Origin: Acidobacteriota bacterium
Lineage (GTDB): Bacteria > Acidobacteriota > Vicinamibacteria > Vicinamibacterales > SCN-69-37
Assembly (NCBI GenBank): GCA_024653875.1
Contig: JANLHE010000531.1
Span: 1 to 6,637, forward strand
Length of the DNA stretch: 6,637 nt
Direction: 5' to 3'
Every line of letters starts with the position of its first letter. Within the stretch, counting starts at the first letter, position 1. Shown here in pieces: positions 1 to 6,557 of this stretch. The notes under the pieces are model-generated. The model searched no databases. It saw nothing but the letters and a program-made list of their open reading frames with translations, and was not told where the DNA came from. The translations under genes were made by a program, and so were the position numbers.

Positions 1-2612
1 ACGACGACCGCGTCTCCGGCGGCGCCCCCGGGCTCCATCGGCAGGGTGCCGGTGATCGTCAGCAGCTGATCGCCATTCACGAGCCGGAGATCGCCGACGG
101 TCACGCGGCCGGCGGCTTGGCGAAAGCGGGCCGTCACGCCCGGCGCGAGCGTCCACGTCTCTCCGCCGCCCGCGAGATCCGCGCGTTGCAGCAGGACCTC
201 GCGATCGTCCGCGTCCACGATGAGCAACGCGTTGACGTTCACGCGCCGACCGGGCTGTTCCAGCACGGCCGCGACCTCGGCCTGCACGCCGTCAAGCGCG
301 GCGGTGATCCCGGCGCGCTGCACTGTCTGCCCCGCCACGTCAACGAACACGGCGTCGGCCTTCACGTCGCCGCGCAGGCGCGTCATGTCCCACTCGGGCG
401 CCGTCAGCGCATACGTGCCGGTGACCCCAAGGGCGCGGATGGCGTCGTAGGCCAACTGGGTGGCCGACGCGGTCCCGGTAATCACGGGCTCGGTCACGGA
501 ACCCGTGATCGTGCCCTCGGCGTGGCCCACGCCCGCCAGGTCCGCGCCCGCCAGCGCGCTCAGCGTGCCGAGGTCCGCGGCGTCAATGACAAACGCCAGG
601 TTCGACGCGCCTGATCCCGCGGCCGCGAAATCGCCCGTGGCCGTCGCCACGAGGCCATTGGCGTCCATGCGCGCGGCGGTGATCGTGAAGGTGCCTCCGG
701 TCCAGCTCGCGTCAACCGCGCCCTCGGTCACGTCAAAGCCGAACATGTCCGACGGCCCGAAGGTCACGCGCCCCGCGCCACTCACCACCTCGAGCGCGAG
801 CTCCTCCATCACGTCGTAGACGATGACGTCGGCGACCATGTGGCCGGTGGGTTGAATCTCGAATCCAGGGAAGAGCAGCAGCCGGCTCCAGTCGCGGGAC
901 ATATCCGCGTCGATCGACATCACGAGCCGGCTGTGGGTGAGCGTGCCCGACCCGGATGCCGCATCCATCGCGGCGCCGTCGATGACGGCATGCATGTCGC
1001 TGTAGGTAAAGCTCAGCACGTGGCTGGGGATCTTCGGGCCGCCGCTCCCGCTGACGGTGAACGTGCCAGCAATCACCGACGGCGTCTCAAGCAGCCACTT
1101 CGATGGCGACGGCAGGAACGGCGCGTGCCGCTGGCCCACGAGATTCGTGACGCGGCCGTTCGCCGTGTACGTCAACTGATCCCCGCGCGACCGCAAATCG
1201 ATGAACGTCCCTTCGACCAGCGTGGCGCCTTCTGCCGTGGACTGGTCCAGGGTGGCCGTGGCGTTCCAGCCCGGGTCATTCACGACGACGTGGTACGTGC
1301 CGTTGCCGTCCGTCTCCATCCTGGCCAGTTCGAGACGCGCCGGCAGTTGCCGCATGTCCAGATGGCGCACCCGGCCGTCGGCCACGAACGTCCGGGTGGC
1401 CGACGTCCACTCCACGGCGGCCTCGGTCGTGGCGCCATACGCCGTGCCCGCCACATCGGCCACGAAGCCGCGTGCGGTCAGCCGGCCGCGCGCGCGCGCG
1501 TTGGAGGCGGCGTAGTCGTGGAAATCCACGGCCGAGAGCCGCGCATCGAAACTGCCTGTCGCACCGAGCGCGACGTCGTCGTCGATGCGGAGATCAAACG
1601 AGGCGTCGCCCGTGAACACGCTGGCCTGGGCGGGATCGCGCAGGATGGGCGCCAGGTTGAGCCGGACCACGCGCGCGGATCCCTTCACGGTCACCGCGTC
1701 GACCAGCGTCGCCACCACGTCCGCTTCGATGTCGCCGGCCTCCGACTTCACCGTGCCGGTCACCTTCAACGCCGCGAGCGGCCCCTGGAAGGTCAGGTCG
1801 AACGCCGGGCGCAACGCGCGATCCTTCAGCACGGCCAGGTACGGCGCGAACTCGGGCAGCGACAGGCCGTCACTGGTCAGGTGCGCCTGGGTCACCGTGG
1901 GATCGCCGTCCATCTCGACACGGCCGGCGAGCCGGCTCCCGGCGGTTTCGAGCGCGAGGTCCGTCACCGCGATGCGGCTGCCTGCCAGCGCGAGCGTCCC
2001 CGTCAGCTGGCGAATGACCATGCCGCCGGTCCGTTCGATCGCCTGGAGTCCGGTCGACACGACGGTGATGTCCCCGTCAACGATCATCACCGACCCGCGC
2101 ATCGACACCTCGTCGAGCTGGCGGGCGGCGGCTGACGCGGGCACGATCGCCACGCGGCTTCGGGTCACGCGAATCTCCGGCAGGGAGATGGTCGGCCCCG
2201 GATCATCGGGTCGCGCCGGCGTGTCGTCATCGGCGAGGCCCCTGACCGTCCACCCGTCCGCGCGCTCCTCGACGGTGACGTCCACGCCGTCCGCGTCGAT
2301 ACGGGCCAGCGAGATCTCGCCGGACGCCAGCACGCGCAGACGATAGTCCACGGTCACCCGGTCGGCGGAGAGCACCACCACGCCGCCCTGTCGCACGCGC
2401 ACCCCGTGCAGCGTCGTCGACGACCAGAGGGAGCCGTCCAGGCGGTCGACCGTCAGCTCGCCGTCAAAGAACGCCGACGCCTGACGCACGACCAGATCCC
2501 GGACGCGCGCCTTCCCCCAGGGCGACTGCAGCACGATCCAGCCGGCCAGCAGCAGCGCGGCCACCACGAGGAGGACGCGCAAGACCCACCGGATCACCGG
2601 TCTAAAACGCAT
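1..2612 (-). CDS. tamB: TamB-like AsmA-family inner-membrane-anchored periplasmic protein (partial, C-terminus outside window)
   Basis: Read on the minus strand from ATG at 2612, the frame is open for 870 codons with no stop and runs off at base 1. I translated it line by line and saw no frameshift. The N-terminus is MRFRPVIRW followed by a hydrophobic stretch at about residues 8-27 (VLLVVAALLLAGWIVL), a single signal-anchor with basic residues in front. Residues 32-130 resemble the AsmA/TamB N-terminal module: WGKARVRDLVVRQ, then repeated short beta strands ending in Gly/Asp turns. The rest is low-complexity beta-rich sequence with recurring G-T-x-T-G-S and P-V-I-T-G-T units, for example at about 700-715, as expected for the lipid-binding beta-groove of TamB. 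Cysteine appears absent. E. coli TamB is about 1,260 aa, so the conserved C-terminal DUF490 region should lie beyond base 1. The adjacent Omp85 gene supports a TAM role. Family inference is good; the exact orthology (TamB versus another AsmA-like protein) is less certain without the C-terminus. Confidence 0.85.
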   Translation of the reverse strand, partial: MRFRPVIRWVLRVLLVVAALLLAGWIVLQSPWGKARVRDLVVRQASAFFDGELTVDRLDGSLWSSTTLHGVRVRQGGVVVLSADRVTVDYRLRVLASGEISLARIDADGVDVTVEERADGWTVRGLADDDTPARPDDPGPTISLPEIRVTRSRVAIVPASAAARQLDEVSMRGSVMIVDGDITVVSTGLQAIERTGGMVIRQLTGTLALAGSRIAVTDLALETAGSRLAGRVEMDGDPTVTQAHLTSDGLSLPEFAPYLAVLKDRALRPAFDLTFQGPLAALKVTGTVKSEAGDIEADVVATLVDAVTVKGSARVVRLNLAPILRDPAQASVFTGDASFDLRIDDDVALGATGSFDARLSAVDFHDYAASNARARGRLTARGFVADVAGTAYGATTEAAVEWTSATRTFVADGRVRHLDMRQLPARLELARMETDGNGTYHVVVNDPGWNATATLDQSTAEGATLVEGTFIDLRSRGDQLTYTANGRVTNLVGQRHAPFLPSPSKWLLETPSVIAGTFTVSGSGGPKIPSHVLSFTYSDMHAVIDGAAMDAASGSGTLTHSRLVMSIDADMSRDWSRLLLFPGFEIQPTGHMVADVIVYDVMEELALEVVSGAGRVTFGPSDMFGFDVTEGAVDASWTGGTFTITAARMDANGLVATATGDFAAAGSGASNLAFVIDAADLGTLSALAGADLAGVGHAEGTITGSVTEPVITGTASATQLAYDAIRALGVTGTYALTAPEWDMTRLRGDVKADAVFVDVAGQTVQRAGITAALDGVQAEVAAVLEQPGRRVNVNALLIVDADDREVLLQRADLAGGGETWTLAPGVTARFRQAAGRVTVGDLRLVNGDQLLTITGTLPMEPGGAAGDAVV
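2602..2612 (-). promoter_or_regulatory. 11-nt stop/start overlap (translational coupling site) between omp85 and tamB-like genes
   Basis: On the minus strand the sequence ATGCGTTTTAG holds the ATG of the TamB-like gene (2612-2610) and the TAG of the Omp85 gene (2604-2602). The region upstream of this ATG has only a weak GAG (2623-2621) as a possible Shine-Dalgarno. Terminating ribosomes re-initiating at the overlapping ATG is therefore a likely mode of translation. The coupling itself is inference. Confidence 0.7.
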
Positions 2613-4533
2613 GGCCAATGCTCAAGTGGATGCGCCACGTCCGCTTCTGCGGCGCGCCGTTGACGCGCAGGCCGGGAATCGGATTGAGTTGAAAGCCTAT
2701 GTCGGCGCGCATCACGCCAATGAGGCTCGTGTAGCGCACGCCGCCGCCCGCCGCGTACCGGATCTCATCCGTGGTGATCTGCCAGGGCTTGGCCGCGACC
2801 TGTCCCGCATCCAAAAAGGCCACGGCCCCGAAGGATCCCCACACAGGGAATCGCAACTCGACGTTGCCCTCGAACAGCGTGCGTCCGCCCACCGGCAGGC
2901 CGAACTCGCTGGTGGGGCTGATCTGGTACCGGCCCCACCCGCGCACGCTGCTAGCCCCCCCAAGGAAGTACCGCTCGGAGAAGGGAATGCGCGTGTCATC
3001 GGCGGCCAGCAGGGTCCCCGCGCGAAGCTTGGCCGCGGCGCGCAGGGCGCCGCGGATCGGCAGGTACCCGCGCACCTCGCCCACCACTTCATCAAAGCGA
3101 AACGATCCGCCCATGTACGGGGCCATGTGGGAGAGGTGCACGGCGAGCGTCGTCCCCTTCCCGGGATCCGTCGGGTTGTCCAGGGCGCGGCGCGAGATAT
3201 CCAGCGAGACGCCGGCCACGGTCCCGTCGCCACGGCCGGTCACGGGGTCCAGTCCGAGGGCGATGCGCTGATCGACCGAGCCCAGATCCGCGAGGGCGGC
3301 GTCGTTGACCTGGTACCACACGTTCTCGTTGCGGTACGACGCCGTCGCCTCCCAGCCGCTGATCACGCCCACGCCCGCGCGCCGCACGCGGCCGAACTCG
3401 TGCCGCACGGAGAATTGCCCGCCGACGTTCCGTGACTTGAAGATGGCCTCCTGCGTCCACCAGGCTCCGGCCTGCGCGCTCAGCGTGCCGCCGCTGGGCA
3501 GCAGGTACGGATGTTCGTACCCGAATCCCCCGCCGCGCAGCACGGTGGAGTACTTCGCGTTGGCCACCAACTGGCTCGCGTTGCCCAGGAAGTTCAGATT
3601 GCGCCACTCGAAGGATCCGCGCCAGCGATCCTCCGTGCCGTAGCCCACACCCACTTCAAAGCGATGCCGTTTGGCCTCGGTGACCGTGACGTTCATCGGC
3701 AGGACCGGCGCCATGGCGTCGCGCGCCACCGGCTCGGGCACCAGGTTCACGAACTCGAACGCCGGCAGGACGGCAAGCCGCCGCTGGCTCCTGGTGACCT
3801 CGCTTTCCTGATAGAGGTCCCCTTCGTTGAATGAGACGGCGCGGTGGATCACCACCTGCTTCATCTCATCGAGGCCCGTCATCGTCAGCGCGCCGAACCG
3901 GGTTTCCGGACCGGGCGTCACCAGGATGAGGAGATCGACGGTGCCCGGGGCGGCGGCGGTCTCGTCGATCTCCACGCGCCCGTACGGGTACCCGTGTTCA
4001 CGCAACAGCCCCACGATGCGGTTCCGCACGGCCACCAGCTGCGCGCTGTCGCGCCGATCGCCCGCGCGAAACGGCAGGTCGGCCGCGGGACGCGCGATGA
4101 GGTCCGTCAGCTCCTCCAGCCCGTCGACACGCGCCGCGCCCACCACCAGCGGCGCGCCCTCGTCGATGTCGATGCGCAGCCGGATCGAGCCGCCGTCCTT
4201 GCTCACGGTGACGTCGCCCAGCCGCACGCTCGCGTCGGGAAATCCCTGATCCATGTAGAACGCGCGGATGCGCGAGAGGTCCGCGTCCAGCCGCCGCTGA
4301 TCGAACGGCACCCACCTCGCCCAGGGCCACCAGCCGGCCTGGCGCGTCTGGATGACCGTGCGCAGCGTCTGGTCCTTGAACGTCTCGTTGCCCTCGAACG
4401 AGAGCGACGCCACCTTCACGTCGCGTGACTCCCGCGTGGACTGCGCCGCGAGGGGACGCGCGCCCGCCATCAGGCACGCCGCGGCCAGGGCCGTGACGGC
4501 CATAATCGCGCGGGCGTGGGGGGCATGCGCCAT
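2602..4533 (-). CDS. tamA: Omp85-family outer-membrane assembly protein, three POTRA domains plus D15 beta-barrel (TamA/BamA-like)
   Basis: This 643-aa protein inserts or transports envelope components at the outer membrane. Residues 1-30 form a signal peptide: a short N-region, hydrophobic MAVTALAAACLMAGARPLAA, and probable cleavage near QS at 31. Three POTRA domains follow at about 39-125, 127-208 and 211-286; the first has the typical FEGNETF start and the YMDQGFPDASV turn. The barrel spans about 288-643. It includes HPYLLPSGG (341-349), the DNPTDPGKG turn (452-460), the loop-6 signature FLGGASSVRGWG (523-534, VRGW in place of BamA's VRGF), and a C-terminal beta-signal ending in IHLSIGHAF with terminal Phe. 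Three POTRAs rather than BamA's five, about TamA's size (E. coli TamA is 577 aa), and the overlapping tamB-like gene favour TamA. Automated annotation might call it BamA. The start at 4533 is chosen because AGAAGG lies 5 nt upstream; the Met at residue 11 would also leave a signal peptide. Confidence 0.93.
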   Translation of the reverse strand: MAHAPHARAIMAVTALAAACLMAGARPLAAQSTRESRDVKVASLSFEGNETFKDQTLRTVIQTRQAGWWPWARWVPFDQRRLDADLSRIRAFYMDQGFPDASVRLGDVTVSKDGGSIRLRIDIDEGAPLVVGAARVDGLEELTDLIARPAADLPFRAGDRRDSAQLVAVRNRIVGLLREHGYPYGRVEIDETAAAPGTVDLLILVTPGPETRFGALTMTGLDEMKQVVIHRAVSFNEGDLYQESEVTRSQRRLAVLPAFEFVNLVPEPVARDAMAPVLPMNVTVTEAKRHRFEVGVGYGTEDRWRGSFEWRNLNFLGNASQLVANAKYSTVLRGGGFGYEHPYLLPSGGTLSAQAGAWWTQEAIFKSRNVGGQFSVRHEFGRVRRAGVGVISGWEATASYRNENVWYQVNDAALADLGSVDQRIALGLDPVTGRGDGTVAGVSLDISRRALDNPTDPGKGTTLAVHLSHMAPYMGGSFRFDEVVGEVRGYLPIRGALRAAAKLRAGTLLAADDTRIPFSERYFLGGASSVRGWGRYQISPTSEFGLPVGGRTLFEGNVELRFPVWGSFGAVAFLDAGQVAAKPWQITTDEIRYAAGGGVRYTSLIGVMRADIGFQLNPIPGLRVNGAPQKRTWRIHLSIGHAF

Positions 4534-4538
4534 ACGTA

Positions 4539-4544
4539 CCTTCT
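4539..4544 (-). promoter_or_regulatory. Shine-Dalgarno of the Omp85 gene
   Basis: AGAAGG on the minus strand ends 5 nt before the ATG at 4533. It decides this start over the in-frame Met ten codons downstream. Confidence 0.7.
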
Positions 4545-4551
4545 ATCAGAT

Positions 4552-4570
4552 GGCATCCCGGGGGGATGCC
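4552..4570 (-). repeat. Perfect 8-bp inverted repeat in the leader of the Omp85 gene
   Basis: GGCATCCC and GGGATGCC are perfect complements separated by 3 nt. The repeat lies between the S1 terminator and the Omp85 Shine-Dalgarno, 7 nt upstream of the latter. It is not followed by a T-tract on either strand, so it is not a simple intrinsic terminator. It could be a 5'-UTR hairpin in the omp85 mRNA or a protein-binding operator; the sequence does not say which. Confidence 0.6.
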
Positions 4571-4587
4571 GGTGTTCCAATCAGAAC

Positions 4588-4623
4588 AAAAAAAAGGCTG
4601 TTGTGGCGGTGCCACAACAGCCT
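4588..4623 (-). terminator. Rho-independent terminator of the S1 gene
   Basis: A perfect 13-bp stem (AGGCTGTTGTGGC, 4623-4611, pairing with 4607-4595) has a 3-nt loop and runs into eight T residues on the minus strand (4595-4588; the last stem base is shared with the tract). It begins 23 nt after the S1 stop codon. On the plus strand the stem is not followed by T residues, so it acts only in the S1 direction. Confidence 0.93.
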
Positions 4624-4646
4624 CGGTCGTCACCGACGCCTGCCGA

Positions 4647-6407
4647 CTACTTCAAGTGCTTGAAGTGGTCGCCCAGGGTCGCCTCGGGGCGGCCGGTGGA
4701 GTCGGTATAGGCTTCCCAGTCGGCGCGGTACTGCTCGTCCTTGAGCGCGCGGATGCTCAAGCCGATCTTCCGCTCTTCGGGCACCAGACGGATGATCTTC
4801 ATCTGGTAGGTCTCGCCGGTCTTGAGCTCCAGCTTCTCGCCGCCGGTGGCCGCTTCAAACTCGGACACGTGGATGAGGCCTTCGATGCCCTCGGCCAACT
4901 CGACGAACGCGCCGAAGTTGGTGAGCCGCACGACCTTGCCTTCCACCACGTCGCCGGCGTGGTTCTTCTCGAAGAACTCGCGCCAGATGCCCGTCTGCAG
5001 CTGCTTGAGGCCCAGCGACAGGCGCTGGTTCTCGGCGTCGATGCTCAGCACCTGCGCCTCCACGTCGTCGCCCTTCTTGAGCACTTCCGACGGGTGCTTG
5101 ATCTTGCTCCACGACATGTCCGAGATGTGGATCAGGCCGTCGATGCCGTCTTCCACCTCCACGAACGCGCCGAACTCGGTGAGGTTGCGCACCTTGCCGT
5201 TGATCGTCGTGCCGATGGGGTACTTCTCGGAGAGCTCGTTCCACGGATTACTCTCGACCTGCTTGAGGCCGAGCGAAATCCGGCGCGCGCCGGGATCCAC
5301 GCCCAGCACCATGGCTTCAACCGGGTCGCCCTGGTTGAGCACCTTGGAGGGATGCTTGACGCGCTTGCTCCAGGACATCTCGGAGACGTGAATGAGGCCT
5401 TCCACGCCCGGCTCCAGCTCGATGAACGCGCCGTAGTCGGTCAGGCTGACCACCTTGCCGGTGACACGAATGCCCGCCGGGTACCGCTCCATGACGTTGC
5501 TCCAGGGATCGGGCACCAGCTGCTTGTGTCCCAGCGAGACCCGCTCGGTGGCCGGGTCGTACTTGAGCACGATCACGTCGATGTCGTCGCCCACCTTCAC
5601 CACTTCGGAGGGGTGCGTCACGCGGCCCCACGACATGTCGGTGATGTGCAGCAGGCCGTCGATGCCGCCCAGGTCGATGAACGCGCCGTAGTCGGTCAGG
5701 TTCTTGACGGACCCGCGCAGGACCTTGCCCTCGGCGAGCGTGTCCAGCGTGACCTTCTTCTTCTCGGCGTTTTCCTCTTCGAGGAGGGCCTTGCGCGACA
5801 GCACGATGTTGCCGCGCTTCTTGTTGACCTTGATGACCCGCATGCGCAGTTCCTGGCCCTTGAGGGCATCCAGGTTGCGCACGGGGCGCACGTCGATCTG
5901 CGAGCCCGGCAGGAAGGCGCGCACGCCGATGTCCACGGCCAGGCCGCCCTTGATCCGTTCGATGACGCGGCCGATGACGACCTTCCGATCCTGGAAGGCC
6001 TTCTCGACTTCGTCCCAGATCTTCATCTTCTCGGCTTTTTCGCGCGAGAGGACGACGTAGCCTTCACGGTCCTCGGTGCGCTCGAGCAGGACGTCCACGA
6101 TGTCGCCCGGCTGCGCGGCCACGTGGCCGTTTTCGTCAATGAATTCTTCGATGGCAATGATGCCTTCGGATTTAAAACCGACGTCCACGACCACTTCGGT
6201 CGGCGTCACCTTGACCACGGTGCCCTTGACGACTTCACCTTCCGCGAGATTCCGGAAGCTGTTATCGTAAAGGTCCAACAGACGCGCGTATTCTTGCGGG
6301 TCCATATCAGGGTCGGTGTGCATTGAGGAAAAGCCAGAATTTCCCGGCTTCGGCTTCTGTCCAGTGTGGCTGTGCGGCGTCTTCGTCGTCTCGTCTACAT
6401 TTCCCAT
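4647..6407 (-). CDS. rpsA: 30S ribosomal protein S1
   Basis: S1 binds mRNA at the 30S subunit and helps unfold and dock messages for initiation. The predicted 586-aa protein has six S1 (OB-fold) domains at about residues 57-125, 143-207, 226-296, 313-384, 400-469 and 486-555. Domains 3-6 carry the canonical G-x-V-x-x-L-T-x-(Y/F)-GAF and (D/E)GL(I/L)H(I/V)(S/T) signatures; MSW also follows in domains 3-5. Domains 1 and 2 are divergent, as in E. coli S1, where they contact the ribosome. The tail ends in DHFKHLK. The chosen ATG (6407) has a purine-rich GAAGGGGG about 12 nt upstream and AT-richer first codons. Alternatives are ATGs at 6323 and 6305 (the latter giving 552 aa, close to the 557 aa of E. 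coli), but neither has a Shine-Dalgarno. A GTG at 6512 lies inside the promoter and is unlikely. Product call is secure; the start is about 65% sure. Confidence 0.96.
   Translation of the reverse strand: MGNVDETTKTPHSHTGQKPKPGNSGFSSMHTDPDMDPQEYARLLDLYDNSFRNLAEGEVVKGTVVKVTPTEVVVDVGFKSEGIIAIEEFIDENGHVAAQPGDIVDVLLERTEDREGYVVLSREKAEKMKIWDEVEKAFQDRKVVIGRVIERIKGGLAVDIGVRAFLPGSQIDVRPVRNLDALKGQELRMRVIKVNKKRGNIVLSRKALLEEENAEKKKVTLDTLAEGKVLRGSVKNLTDYGAFIDLGGIDGLLHITDMSWGRVTHPSEVVKVGDDIDVIVLKYDPATERVSLGHKQLVPDPWSNVMERYPAGIRVTGKVVSLTDYGAFIELEPGVEGLIHVSEMSWSKRVKHPSKVLNQGDPVEAMVLGVDPGARRISLGLKQVESNPWNELSEKYPIGTTINGKVRNLTEFGAFVEVEDGIDGLIHISDMSWSKIKHPSEVLKKGDDVEAQVLSIDAENQRLSLGLKQLQTGIWREFFEKNHAGDVVEGKVVRLTNFGAFVELAEGIEGLIHVSEFEAATGGEKLELKTGETYQMKIIRLVPEERKIGLSIRALKDEQYRADWEAYTDSTGRPEATLGDHFKHLK
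5419..5700 (-). repeat. 27-nt exact direct repeat inside rpsA (5419-5445 and 5674-5700)
   Basis: The same 27 bases occur at 5419-5445 and 5674-5700, exactly 255 nt (85 codons) apart and in the same frame. They encode the LTDYGAFI core at equivalent positions in S1 domains 3 and 4. Neighbouring domains carry diverged versions of the same segment. This is the DNA trace of tandem domain repetition rather than a mobile element. Confidence 0.85.
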
Positions 6408-6419
6408 TGCGGTCAAGTG

Positions 6420-6427
6420 CCCCCTTC
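6420..6427 (-). promoter_or_regulatory. Candidate Shine-Dalgarno of rpsA
   Basis: GAAGGGGG on the minus strand ends 12 nt before the ATG at 6407. The spacing is somewhat long, but this is the only Shine-Dalgarno-like stretch near any of the candidate S1 starts. Confidence 0.45.
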
Positions 6428-6439
6428 GCGGGCGTGCGT

Positions 6440-6459
6440 GTCGAATTTCCAGCTTCGAC
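6440..6459 (-). other. Possible small hairpin in the rpsA leader
   Basis: GTCGAA and TTCGAC are perfect complements with an 8-nt loop, located in the predicted 5' UTR upstream of the candidate Shine-Dalgarno. A 6-bp stem can arise by chance. E. coli S1 represses its own translation through a structured leader, so the position is suggestive only. Confidence 0.25.
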
Positions 6460-6500
6460 GGGCTGTCGGTAGCTTCTCGCGGGATTGCGATAAGCAGAGT

Positions 6501-6530
6501 ATTATCCGCCACTTACGGACCACAGGTCAA
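6501..6530 (-). promoter_or_regulatory. Sigma70-type promoter for rpsA
   Basis: On the minus strand TTGACC (6530-6525, 5 of 6 to the -35 consensus) and GATAAT (6506-6501, 5 of 6 to the -10 consensus) are separated by 18 nt. Transcription would start near 6494, giving a leader of about 87 nt before the ATG at 6407. This excludes the upstream in-frame GTG at 6512 as a start for transcripts from this promoter. Confidence 0.7.
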
Positions 6531-6543
6531 ACTTCGCCCCCTC

Positions 6544-6549
6544 AGGAGA
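6544..6549 (+). promoter_or_regulatory. Shine-Dalgarno of the divergent plus-strand gene
   Basis: AGGAGA lies 8 nt before the ATG at 6558, a strong and well-spaced site that supports this otherwise very short partial gene. Confidence 0.7.
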
Positions 6550-6557
6550 TAGTCGTT

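Noticed and set aside
840..2135. A 431-codon plus-strand open frame, plus smaller overlapping ones at 117-614 and 1585-2346.
   Set aside because: They lie opposite a continuous 870-codon minus-strand frame with a signal-anchor and TamB-like sequence. They are Arg/His/Gly-rich or Ser/Thr/Arg-rich without recognisable domains, as expected for shadow frames.
2611..3435. A plus-strand 274-codon frame opposite the Omp85 barrel.
   Set aside because: The minus-strand protein has a signal peptide, POTRA domains, VRGW and a terminal-Phe beta-signal; the plus frame has no comparable features.
4588..4623. The hairpin considered as part of a small RNA, a mobile-element end or an attachment site.
   Set aside because: Position 23 nt after a stop codon, a perfect stem with a tiny loop and a T8 tract fully explain it as an intrinsic terminator. 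No flanking duplications were seen.
4566..6326. A 586-codon plus-strand open frame opposite the S1 gene, with an apparent internal repeat pattern (HVRDVDQAVDA-like units).
   Set aside because: It is the antisense shadow of rpsA. Its repeats mirror the S1 domain repeats, its composition (His/Asp/Leu/Val-rich) is typical of antisense GC-rich frames, and it starts within the region of the minus-strand terminator and runs through it.
6408..6512. Extension of the S1 gene to an upstream GTG at 6512.
   Set aside because: This codon sits between the -35 and -10 of the likely rpsA promoter, and the encoded segment (ADNTLLIAIPREATDSPSK and onward) does not look like an S1 N-terminus.
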